A model generated the notes under the pieces. It made no database searches and was not told where the DNA came from. It saw only the letters and a list, made by a program, of their open reading frames with translations. The position numbers were made by a program, and so were the translations under genes. A DNA stretch of 36,198 nucleotides, taken from NCBI GenBank assembly GCA_031276865.1, contig JAISMF010000068.1, positions 1 through 36,198 of the forward strand. Direction: 5' to 3'. Shown here one piece after another: positions 1 through 8,183 of the stretch. This DNA is from Deltaproteobacteria bacterium (GTDB lineage Bacteria; Desulfobacterota; Desulfarculia; Adiutricales; Adiutricaceae). How positions within the stretch are numbered: the first letter of the stretch is position 1; each line of letters starts with the position of its first letter.

Positions 1-34
1 CTTTAGCATTTAATTCTTCGTTAAGACAAGACAT
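1..34 (-). CDS. 5' end of a gene running off the left edge
   Basis: On the minus strand an ATG at 34-32 opens a frame of 11 codons (MSCLNEELNAK) that is still open at the window edge. A purine-rich GGGGA lies seven bases upstream of the ATG, which is good spacing for a ribosome binding site. The product cannot be identified from so few residues. The gene would be divergent from the glucanase gene at 227. Confidence 0.35.
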   Translation of the reverse strand, partial: MSCLNEELNAK

Positions 35-226
35 ATTGTTTTCCCCAGAGAGACAGATTTTATGGAGAAAACTATAACATACTTTTTCAAAAAATACCAC
101 CAATTACTTGAAGCACCCAGAAAATATTATTCCCTTCTCAAAGTAATTCTAAAGTTATACAATCTCTGGAACAGGATTTCAATTATTAATGAATTCCTAG
201 AATATTATTTTCACTGAGCAAATCAC

Positions 227-1870
227 ATGAACGGTATAAAATTAAAATTTCGAAGAATAATATTATTTATTCTTTTGAGTATTATAATATTTGGATCAAA
301 TCTAACCGCGTCTACGGATAGAGCTTTGCTTTTAGACCGTGAAGCATTGGATAATCTACAGCGCCAGGCATTTATGTATTTTTGGAAATTTGGAGATCCT
401 GACACTGGAATGGCGTATGAGGCAGATTTTGGTTGGGATCAACGCCCCATATCCATTTCTGGGACAGGTTTCGCAATGGCTAGCCTTGTGGTGGCCGTGG
501 ATAGAGGATGGATAACTAGAGAAGAGGCTGTATCGAGACTTTTAAAAATTACAAATTTTCTTTTAAAGATCACTAAACCAGAATGGCATGGCGGATTTCC
601 GCATTGGTTGAACGGGAAAACAGGCGAACCATTTGAATTTGAAAACGGTACGGATGTCATAGATGTTGTAGAAACATCTCTTCTTATTCAAGGTCTCCTG
701 ATTGCTAGAGAGTACTTTAACGGTCCAGGATCAGAAAGCCAATTCCGCGATGAGGCGACCAGAATATGGAAAAATATGGACTGGAATTTTTTTACCGATT
801 TTCAAGGTCTGGGTATATTCTGGCATTGGTCGGTCTCACGAGGTTTTTTAGGACTCAAGGTTAAAGGCTACAACGAAGCGCTAATAACTTATGTGTTGGC
901 CGCAGCATCTCCGACATATCCTATTGACCGTAAAACTTTTCAATTCTGGTATCAAAGTACCAACTACCGAAAAAGAACTCTCTTCGGATATACTATTAAC
1001 GGTACTCCTCCAGGAGGCGGACCTCTTTTCACCGCTCATTATTCGTTTATCGGATTGGATCCAAAAAAAATTGCCGATGAAGCGGTTCCGGACGGCTATT
1101 TCATCCGTAATGTTAAACAAACTCTTTCTAACCGAGAATATTGCGTTACTCACGCCCCTAGAGATAATCACTATTCCGAGCAATTTTGGGGATTGACTGC
1201 TTGCCAAAAACCAAATTCAAAGTATGATGTCTTTTCTCCTTTAAACGATCAGGGAATTATTGCCCCTACAGCGGCCCTTTCTTCCATACCCTACACTCCT
1301 CATTATTCGATGGAATTTTTGAACTTTATATCAACCCGTTTAAAAGACATGGTATGGAGCTGGTACGGTCCTAAAGATGCCCTAAGCCTAAAAGACGACT
1401 GGGTGAGCCCGCATTATCTGGCAATTGATCAGCTGCCTATAGTCTTGATGACTGAAAACTACCGCACCGGTCTCTTATGGCAGCTCTTTATGAATATACC
1501 TGAAATACAAAATGGTCTTAAAGTATTGGGGTTTTTTGAACCGAGACTGCCTGAAGGATTTCCTGAAGCTGTTATCACCCGCACTTTACGTGGTGCAAAA
1601 TATCGTGATGACGCCTTTGAGTTACGCCGTCACCCGGACAACGGTATGTATCTCATTCCGTATTATCTTAAAGATGCCGGTAAAATAAATTTTACCCTTG
1701 TAGAATCACGAGCTCCAAATGAATCTGAAATGATTAAACTTAGCGTTGAAGCCAAAGCAGGATCCAACACCCTTAATTTAGATCTACCTATGGGTGACGG
1801 AAGACTATTCATCCTCACTATGTTTAAGCCAGATGGAAGAGAGTTCACTCTGCCGATTAGATTCTACTAA
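227..1870 (+). CDS. secreted glucoamylase-like glycoside hydrolase, probable endo-beta-1,2-glucanase (GH144 type)
   Basis: A 547-residue exported protein. A basic start and a hydrophobic stretch (about residues 8-27, ending near LTAS) form a signal peptide, so it should act in the periplasm or outside the cell. The body matches the bacterial glucoamylase-like fold (alpha/alpha barrel). Family landmarks are visible in order: FMYFW near the start of the mature protein, then YNEALITYVLA followed by SPTYP, FTAHYS, FWGLTAC, GIIAPTAALSSIPYTP, and IDQLPIVLMTENYRTGL. Family members characterised as GH144 cut linear beta-1,2-glucan. The neighbours are opgG and opgH, which make beta-1,2-linked periplasmic glucans, so a role in trimming or recycling that polymer is the natural inference. 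About 100 C-terminal residues after FFEPRLPEGFPE look like a small beta-rich addition. It converges on opgH. Substrate is inferred from context; other glucans are possible. Confidence 0.82.
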   Translation: MNGIKLKFRRIILFILLSIIIFGSNLTASTDRALLLDREALDNLQRQAFMYFWKFGDPDTGMAYEADFGWDQRPISISGTGFAMASLVVAVDRGWITREEAVSRLLKITNFLLKITKPEWHGGFPHWLNGKTGEPFEFENGTDVIDVVETSLLIQGLLIAREYFNGPGSESQFRDEATRIWKNMDWNFFTDFQGLGIFWHWSVSRGFLGLKVKGYNEALITYVLAAASPTYPIDRKTFQFWYQSTNYRKRTLFGYTINGTPPGGGPLFTAHYSFIGLDPKKIADEAVPDGYFIRNVKQTLSNREYCVTHAPRDNHYSEQFWGLTACQKPNSKYDVFSPLNDQGIIAPTAALSSIPYTPHYSMEFLNFISTRLKDMVWSWYGPKDALSLKDDWVSPHYLAIDQLPIVLMTENYRTGLLWQLFMNIPEIQNGLKVLGFFEPRLPEGFPEAVITRTLRGAKYRDDAFELRRHPDNGMYLIPYYLKDAGKINFTLVESRAPNESEMIKLSVEAKAGSNTLNLDLPMGDGRLFILTMFKPDGREFTLPIRFY

Positions 1871-2230
1871 CGTGAAATTTGTCATTTTATTAATATAAAA
1901 CTTTACCGGAATAAATATAATAGCAATTTATTCATTACTAAATGATATATATTTCTCAATATATATATATATATATGAAAACTATATAATATCTAAAAAT
2001 AAATTAATTAAAAAATTCAGTATTGATTTATTCACATTAAATTTGTAAAGTCGCCTATATTATATTTTGCCTATTTGACAAGGTTTCACACAGATAATAG
2101 ACAAGTTTCGTGTACAATTTTGGGACAAAAACGCTTTTTGTTAACATGAATATATGTATTAACTTCAAATATATTAGTAAAATGAAATTCAAGTAATTCA
2201 TTCAAGTTTAATCACGGATAGATAGATTTG
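1871..2230. other. AT-rich intergenic region between convergent genes
   Basis: No gene seen. It holds a pure (AT)n run of about 18 bases at 1959-1976 and, at 2124-2141, an AT-rich hairpin (ACAAAAA, loop cgc, TTTTTGT) that might help end transcription of either converging gene. No GC-rich intrinsic terminator is visible. Confidence 0.5.
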
Positions 2231-4450
2231 TCATATACCCCACAGTCTTAGAGATTCGGAGGGAAGCTTCCAAACCAATTTATGTAGTAGGATTAGACTA
2301 TCTTTATCATTTAAAAGGACTTTTTTATCTTTCATAGTAAGTCCGCTGGGACCAAATTTCAGAGCTTTTGCAATCAATTTATTAAGGCGCTCTGCTTTGG
2401 CGGGAAAAGATTTTCGGTTGTGACCTGAAATAAAAAGGTGCAAATTAAGTGTCCTTGGTAGCAGGATCGCCCTAGTAAAACCGGCATTTCGTGGAATGGC
2501 TAACAGTTCCGGAGGCAGCTCTTCTTTGTAGGCTTTCTCTAAAAGAACTATTTCTTGCGAAGGATTAGTATCTGCCGGAGTTAGCAATAACCCGAGTCTG
2601 AAAAATTGTTTTCCAATGCTTTGACGGCTGGTAAGGACAGCAAGCGGAACAGATATTGATAAACTAAGAGCAACAGGAGAAAGCCAATAAAAAAAACCTG
2701 GGCTAAGCACATACATTGAAAGACCCCATAAGACACCCAAAATGGTTGGAAACCAGTAAACTCTGATAGCACTGCCCCAGTTGATACCAGTTTCTCCACC
2801 TCTGTTCTGAGGATTCCAACCCACTTTAATCCCTAAAAAAGTCATAAACACAAAGTAACTATGAAACAACATGCGCACTGGAGCCAAAAGAGTGGAAATG
2901 AACACCTCAATAAAAACACTTATAAGAAGTTTAATAACGCCTCCATATTTGGAGAAGTCTAGATGAATAAGGACATAAATAAAAGAAAGAATCTTAGGAA
3001 AAAATAAAAGGAGAGCGGTGGAGGATAAAAGGGCAAGAGCCCAGCCTGGAAAATATTTAGGCCAATCAGTAAAAAGTGAAGGTCCTTCGGGAAAGTATAC
3101 TGGTCCAGTTATCAAAGCCAGGACCACCTCTACAGTGCTGGTAACTAAAAAAATAAACCAGAGCAAGGCGGAACCGTAACTCATGATACCGTTTAAAAAA
3201 AGAGCTCTGTGAGTCGGAAAAAATCCTTTTGTGAAAAGAAGCCTGATATGCTGCAAATTTCCTTGGCACCAACGGCGGTCTCGGGTCAGTTCATCAGTCA
3301 ATGTGTGGGGGTTCATCTCAAAACTACCTTCCATATCGTAGGCAAGCCAAACCCCGTAGCCACCCTTACGCATCAGCGCTGACTCGACAAAATCATGAGA
3401 AAGGATATCACCCGATAGAGCAGAGGATCCTTTGAGACGGGGCAGTTGGCAGTAATCCATAAAAGGCTGAGTACGTATTATTGCGTTATGACCCCAGAAT
3501 TGAGCATCTCCAAGTTGCCAGAAATGCATGCCAGCGGCGAAAATAGAACCATAAAGATGGTTTGCGAATTGCTGAACCCTTGATAAAAGACTAAGACTAA
3601 AAATAGCCTTGGGTGGAGTTTGAATTATCCCAACATCTGGCCTTTGTTCCATGGTAAGTACTAGGCGCGCCAGACAATCAGCCGACATAAGACTATCCGC
3701 ATCAAAAATAATTAGATAACGGTAATCTTTCCCCCAGCGACGGCAAAAATCAGCAATGTTACCGCTTTTACGTTTTAAGTTAAACTGCCGATGACGGTAA
3801 AACAGACTTCCAACGTTTTCGATTTTCTCTGAAGCATGATATGAGTTATTATCACTTGAAGTTGAATTATTGATTCTCTCATACTTAAGGTTGTTTTCAT
3901 GAAAAACGTCACTTTCAACATTCGTAAAATTACGCTTCTCATATTCCAATGTCTTGGCCGTATTATAAAAAACTTCTTCCTCTGTAACCCAGGTATCTGG
4001 ATTGGTACTATCGCTTAAGATAAATAAATCATAGTGATGATCAAGTTGTTTATTTCTTAAAGACCTTATGACTGTTTTAATTCCTTCAGCCACCATGAAG
4101 GGATCTTCATTATAAACTGGAAAAAGGATTGCAGTTTTAAAATCGCTGGGAAGGGTTAACGTAGAATTTAATGGAGGTAGTCCCTTGGTAATCTTATATC
4201 TATCACGCTTTATTAGCAGTAAAAAAAAACCAGCTAAGGATGACCAAAAACCAACGGAAATCCAAGCAAAAAGAACGGCGAAAAGGTAAGTCATGATATG
4301 ACTTATGATTGGCCTCTCCTGAAAAGGTAAAATAGGGTACATAATGGAAGCGGCCAAAAAAGTTGGGAAAACTATGAGTATAATTAAAACTATCCGACGA
4401 AGATAGCCCATTGATTCCCACGACTGTTTAAAAGGATATGCTTGATTCAA
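2231..4450 (-). CDS. opgH: OpgH (MdoH) glucan glucosyltransferase, membrane and catalytic part
   Basis: A 739-residue inner-membrane family 2 glycosyltransferase that polymerises glucose from UDP-glucose into the beta-1,2 backbone of osmoregulated periplasmic glucans and passes it across the membrane. Two membrane helices (about 18-38 and 52-80) precede the cytoplasmic catalytic domain. The catalytic motifs are present: PVYNED at 111-116, the metal-binding DAD at 250-252, HDFVE at 352-356 and the DRRW motif at 391-394. Several more membrane helices follow (about 410-620). Long stretches match the E. coli family member (for example KRKSGNIADFCRRWG, HFWQLG, SHDFVE, LLAPVRMLFH). There is an extra insert of about 45 Asn/Ser/Glu-rich residues at about 165-212. 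The only start is a TTG overlapping the upstream ORF stop (TTGA), and the roughly 100-residue N-terminal region of typical OpgH is missing from this frame. It appears in the preceding ORF, so the gene looks split by a frameshift. Confidence 0.93.
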   Translation of the reverse strand: MNQAYPFKQSWESMGYLRRIVLIILIVFPTFLAASIMYPILPFQERPIISHIMTYLFAVLFAWISVGFWSSLAGFFLLLIKRDRYKITKGLPPLNSTLTLPSDFKTAILFPVYNEDPFMVAEGIKTVIRSLRNKQLDHHYDLFILSDSTNPDTWVTEEEVFYNTAKTLEYEKRNFTNVESDVFHENNLKYERINNSTSSDNNSYHASEKIENVGSLFYRHRQFNLKRKSGNIADFCRRWGKDYRYLIIFDADSLMSADCLARLVLTMEQRPDVGIIQTPPKAIFSLSLLSRVQQFANHLYGSIFAAGMHFWQLGDAQFWGHNAIIRTQPFMDYCQLPRLKGSSALSGDILSHDFVESALMRKGGYGVWLAYDMEGSFEMNPHTLTDELTRDRRWCQGNLQHIRLLFTKGFFPTHRALFLNGIMSYGSALLWFIFLVTSTVEVVLALITGPVYFPEGPSLFTDWPKYFPGWALALLSSTALLLFFPKILSFIYVLIHLDFSKYGGVIKLLISVFIEVFISTLLAPVRMLFHSYFVFMTFLGIKVGWNPQNRGGETGINWGSAIRVYWFPTILGVLWGLSMYVLSPGFFYWLSPVALSLSISVPLAVLTSRQSIGKQFFRLGLLLTPADTNPSQEIVLLEKAYKEELPPELLAIPRNAGFTRAILLPRTLNLHLFISGHNRKSFPAKAERLNKLIAKALKFGPSGLTMKDKKVLLNDKDSLILLHKLVWKLPSESLRLWGI

Positions 4451-4734
4451 TTTTTTCTTCCATGTTTATCAGAGATTTCTCTCACAGGCGCCAAAGAAGT
4501 TCGGTGAATTGGAGGTGATGTAGTTAGGTTTAGGATTCCTGGATTCAGAAATATTTTTTTCTCTTCCATTGATCTAAAAAAACAGTCAAAGGCATTTTCA
4601 ATAGAGACAGTTCCCACAAAACTTTCACTTAATTCATCGATCATGCTAACAATCGTCTTTACAGGAATATCGCTAAGGATTGCGTATAAAAGTATCCTTC
4701 TTAATATTATTTCATTATTTGATAATTTAATCAT
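4447..4734 (-). CDS. 95-residue ORF, probable detached N-terminal region of OpgH
   Basis: The ATG at 4734 is preferred over an upstream TTG at 4746 because a GAGA sequence sits eight bases before it. The stop overlaps the TTG of the opgH frame by two bases. The sequence is helical, with Leu/Ile-rich stretches, and ends SPPIHRTSLAP then VREISDKHGRKN. As I recall the family, OpgH proteins carry a similar Pro-Pro-x-x-Arg-Thr/Ser-Ser-Met/Leu motif in the cytoplasmic segment some 40 residues before the first membrane helix, which is exactly where this would fall if the two frames were joined. Joined, they give about 834 residues, close to the 847 of E. coli OpgH. The join point is A6 followed by TTG, where a -1 shift is needed. 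It may instead be an independent small protein of the operon. Confidence 0.6.
   Translation of the reverse strand: MIKLSNNEIILRRILLYAILSDIPVKTIVSMIDELSESFVGTVSIENAFDCFFRSMEEKKIFLNPGILNLTTSPPIHRTSLAPVREISDKHGRKN
4451..4457 (-). promoter_or_regulatory. A6 run, candidate -1 frameshift site between the two parts of opgH
   Basis: Read on the minus strand the sequence is AGA AAA AAT TGA in the upstream frame. The heptamer A AAA AAT lets both tRNAs re-pair after a -1 slip, giving AAA AAA TTG AAT, the opgH frame. This could be programmed frameshifting, transcriptional slippage, a real indel, or a homopolymer sequencing error. Seen: the run and the frames. Inferred: the slippage. Confidence 0.4.
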
Positions 4735-4751
4735 TATATTTCTCAAAATTT

Positions 4752-6725
4752 TTATTTAGATGGAAAATCATAAACAAAATGTTCACTAATGGGTTGTGGG
4801 AGATTTTCACCACGCACAAGATATAAAATTATTCTCTTAGAACTATCAACAATTGTTTGATTGCCTAGTAGATTTTCAACTATACCTGCCTCTTCAGGAG
4901 ATTTCAGTTTTAACCGAAGACGCCATCCTCCCGTTACGGAATTTTTTTGTAAAGATTTTTCTAAAATAGGAGTTTCATCGCCTGTATGTACTACTGATGC
5001 CAACCCCTCAACTGGAGTTATGTTGTTAATAACATTACCTTCAAAATCTAAGTAGAATTCCACAAAATCCTGAGATGTATCTGTGAACATCCTGTTAGAA
5101 ACGATTTTACCCAATCCATGGGGGGTTGAGGCGGGTGGCAGCCAATAGAGGCGGTAATGGGCTTTAAAATCCTTCCTGTTTAAAAGATATTCTTCTTTGA
5201 TTGACCAGAAAGCTATGATATTATCGTGGATTTCCTTAGAGCTTGGTATCTCAATCAGTTCCAAATTACCATCGGGAAAATCATCTAAAAGTTCAACCCA
5301 GGTCCAAGTTCTACGGTCGTAGCGATTACCAATATCCTGATAGTGATCAAAATTATTATCTTTTTGAGCCAGACCAAAACCAAATGGAGAATCTAGTTCA
5401 AAATTAGAAACCATTAGCCGCCTTGGATTATTCAAAGGGCGGTGATAGATGTTGTTATAAATGTCGGCATAAAGGAAGGCGTCAACTCCATGAAGCTCCG
5501 GCCTCCAGTCATAGGGAGAACCATTTTCTTTTTCAGAATAAAGGTACATGCCACTCATGGGAATTAATCCAAGTTTTTTGGGCCATTCCATATTTTCTCT
5601 TAAAAAAATAGTGCAATCAACCTCCATAACAAGACTGGATCCAGTTTTAATTAAAAATTGATAAGCTCCTGTTATGGATGGTGATTCTAGTAAGGCGAAG
5701 ACGACTATTTCAGAACTCATTTTTTCGGGTTTTACTATCCAAAACTCACGAAAATAAGCAAATTCCTCTCCCTCAGATTCAGCTGGATTTATAATAACAG
5801 CTCTAGAGGTAACTCCTAAATCAGCATGTCTGGCCGCAGCTTTGAAATGGTTGGCACCTAAAAATTCGACTGTTTTTTCTGGAATTTGGGCGTTATTTCG
5901 CGGAAATAAAATAGAAAAACCAGCGTAGCCAAGAGATTTGGAGTCCAATTGACTCTTTTCAATACCTTCAGGATAGATGAAATCACTAGTATCAAAATTA
6001 ATTTCCCTAACATGTCCGTCTTCAACCAGTTTTAATGCAACATTCTGATCGTAAATAAACCCCTGATGTTCCAGCTCCAGCTGAAACGATGGATCAAAAT
6101 TTAAAAATAATTGTTCCTTAGGTTGGTACCTTATTTGTCTCCATAAATTCTCAGATATAGTTTTCAAGTAACTGCTTGAACTATTGTTCTGCTCCACAAA
6201 GGCCTGACGAGATTTTAATCTAGCTAGATTTTCCACGTTCTTAAATGTAAAAACAGAAACTGGTTTTGTTACTGATTCTACCTCACCAATCAAATTTTCA
6301 TTTTCAGACTCGCTTGGGGTTGTTTCCACATTTATTGAATCTGAGCTTTCGGTATCTGATTTGACATAGTCGCTTGATTGTTGAATTGTTTCATTAGCAT
6401 CATGCTTACCATCAGGTTGTGGTTTATTTGAATCAACTTTATCTGAGTCTAAATCAACGCCTGCCTCTATACCTAAATTGGAAACCGTTATACCATAATC
6501 TGATATTAATTTTTTAGTTATGACTTTTAAAACTGTATAACCTATACCAGATATATCGTTAGTCATATCCTCATTCTTACTAGAATATTGATTTCCATCG
6601 ACTTCACCGCATATAAACACGGTTTCAATTGCGCAAAATAATATTAACGACAAAAAAAATGCCGTTATAACAACATAATTGAATTTTTGTAATAATTTTT
6701 CTTTTGAGGACTTGGGGTCTCTCAT
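4752..6725 (-). CDS. opgG: OpgG/OpgD (MdoG) periplasmic glucan biosynthesis protein with long acidic linker
   Basis: A 657-residue protein of the MdoG family, which acts in the periplasm on the nascent glucan; the OpgG/OpgD family is now classed as GH186 and its OpgD branch has endo-beta-1,2-glucanase activity. The ATG at 6725 has a GAGG about five bases upstream. A single hydrophobic segment at about 18-38 anchors or exports the protein. Residues 41-155 are an unusual Ser/Asp/Glu-rich linker. The MdoG domain begins near 157 (VFTFKNVENLA) and carries family signatures: FLGANHFKA, GEEFAYFREFWI, ESPSITGAYQF, SGMYLYSE followed by DWRPELHGVDAF, HRPLNNPRR, PFGFGLAQ then HYQDIGNRYDRR, and DNIIAFW. 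E. coli OpgG is about 511 residues, so the linker is the extra part. It is the first gene of the opgG-opgH operon (18 bases to the next ATG). Confidence 0.92.
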   Translation of the reverse strand: MRDPKSSKEKLLQKFNYVVITAFFLSLILFCAIETVFICGEVDGNQYSSKNEDMTNDISGIGYTVLKVITKKLISDYGITVSNLGIEAGVDLDSDKVDSNKPQPDGKHDANETIQQSSDYVKSDTESSDSINVETTPSESENENLIGEVESVTKPVSVFTFKNVENLARLKSRQAFVEQNNSSSSYLKTISENLWRQIRYQPKEQLFLNFDPSFQLELEHQGFIYDQNVALKLVEDGHVREINFDTSDFIYPEGIEKSQLDSKSLGYAGFSILFPRNNAQIPEKTVEFLGANHFKAAARHADLGVTSRAVIINPAESEGEEFAYFREFWIVKPEKMSSEIVVFALLESPSITGAYQFLIKTGSSLVMEVDCTIFLRENMEWPKKLGLIPMSGMYLYSEKENGSPYDWRPELHGVDAFLYADIYNNIYHRPLNNPRRLMVSNFELDSPFGFGLAQKDNNFDHYQDIGNRYDRRTWTWVELLDDFPDGNLELIEIPSSKEIHDNIIAFWSIKEEYLLNRKDFKAHYRLYWLPPASTPHGLGKIVSNRMFTDTSQDFVEFYLDFEGNVINNITPVEGLASVVHTGDETPILEKSLQKNSVTGGWRLRLKLKSPEEAGIVENLLGNQTIVDSSKRIILYLVRGENLPQPISEHFVYDFPSK

Positions 6726-8183
6726 AAAACCTCGAGATGAGCCATGACTGTGCGCGCAGATTTTTGTAGATGTAAAAGGAATAAATTTGATGCCTATGCA
6801 AATACCCAGTCGGTTTTAGGATTGTAAAAAAGTATATTTTAAAATTTTTAAATTAATTAAATTTATCTCATATGTGATTCGATATCGTTAAGTAATTTTT
6901 ACTATGTGGCTTTTTACAGTCAAATATTATTCCATTATAGAATAACATGTGGAAAATGATAATATTGATGAAACTTTTTTGACGCTTAATATGTTTATAT
7001 ATATTTTAGGGAAAAAATTGATCAATAATGCAAAATATATCTTGAATAAACTATATAGATTTTTATATATCAAAATTAATTTTATAATACAATTTATTAA
7101 TAAAATATAATAAAAATATATTTATGTATAATATATTTTATTTTATAGCATTTAAAATAAAATAAAATAAAAAAATAAAACTATATTTTATTATATGTAA
7201 AATATGTTTATCAGTTTATAAGATATCAATATTATTAGATTATAAAAATTATAATAATATAATAGCAACTTATTATATAGGTCGATTAATTTATTTATAA
7301 ATTAATATTTAATAGTTAAATCGATTCATTTAAAACAACAATGGATACTTTTTTTTATGAAAAAGCTATTTTAAATTAAAATTAAAAAATAAAATATTTT
7401 TTTGCGTTTAAAAAGAAAATTTCAAGTTCATTCCCACGATTCTGACTGCTTTCCATTTTTTTATTCTCGCATGACTCTCTATTCTAAATCATTATTCCAG
7501 TTTTTAAAATGGTAAACTACTAATTAAGATAAATAAAATATCGCCGCGGAATCAAAAACCTCCGCAAAGAGACTACTAAAATTTGTCGACTGGTGTCAAT
7601 AAATTCTTGAAATACGTCTAAAACTTAGTAAATTTAGATTCAAGCAAAAATTTTTTTAGAGCATTTTTTTAAATATATTTCAATATTATATATTGATATT
7701 TAATTATATAATATAGCTATATATACATAAATAAATATTATTTGCCAATAGTTGAATAATATTATAAAATGTTACTACATAATATTAATTAAATTTTATA
7801 AATAATAAAAGTTTCTCTTCAGGGGATCCCCCTCCAACAAAAAAATCAAGCTCATAAAAAAATATAAGCTTGTTACTTCTTATTCAACAAAGAGGATACT
7901 TAAGATGTATTTACCTGCCGCTCCTTCTTAGGAAAGCATACATCCAATGGCTAGCAGATTCAAATAATTATTACTCCGGCTGATCAAATTTTAAATATAG
8001 TCGTTAATTTAATGTCCCTGACATTATACTTGACTGTTTCTAATATTTAACCGCCGGAGCAAAAATTTTTGTCGCCTGATACAAAGGGATTTTGCTATTA
8101 TTCCGTATCAGGTTCATCAAACGCCATAGGTACAGCTTCCTTTCGTCCCTGATTAAGCTAGGAAAGGCATAAACCGATTTGCT
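6726..8183. other. 1.46-kb gene-free, extremely AT-rich region
   Basis: No coding frame of interest on either strand. From about 6830 to 7810 the sequence is nearly all A and T with short A-tracts and TA steps, the sort of DNA that is curved, easily melted and bound by nucleoid proteins. From about 7815 on, GC returns in small blocks, including an AGGGGATCCCCCT near-palindrome near 7829-7842 and a set of inverted repeats (separate entry). The opgG promoter should lie at the left end but no clear box could be assigned. Confidence 0.6.
7974..8112. ncRNA. candidate structured RNA or 3' UTR fold
   Basis: Three perfect inverted repeats follow each other: CTCCGGC (7974-7980) pairs with GCCGGAG (8053-8059); inside that, TAATGTC (8010-8016) pairs with GACATTA (8020-8026) around a CCT loop; then CCTGATAC (8075-8082) pairs with GTATCAGG (8105-8112). 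The GC-containing arms stand out from the AT-rich surroundings. The block lies 70-210 bases past the malic enzyme stop, so it could fold in that mRNA's 3' end, or be its own transcript. No known RNA family is recognised. Confidence 0.3.
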
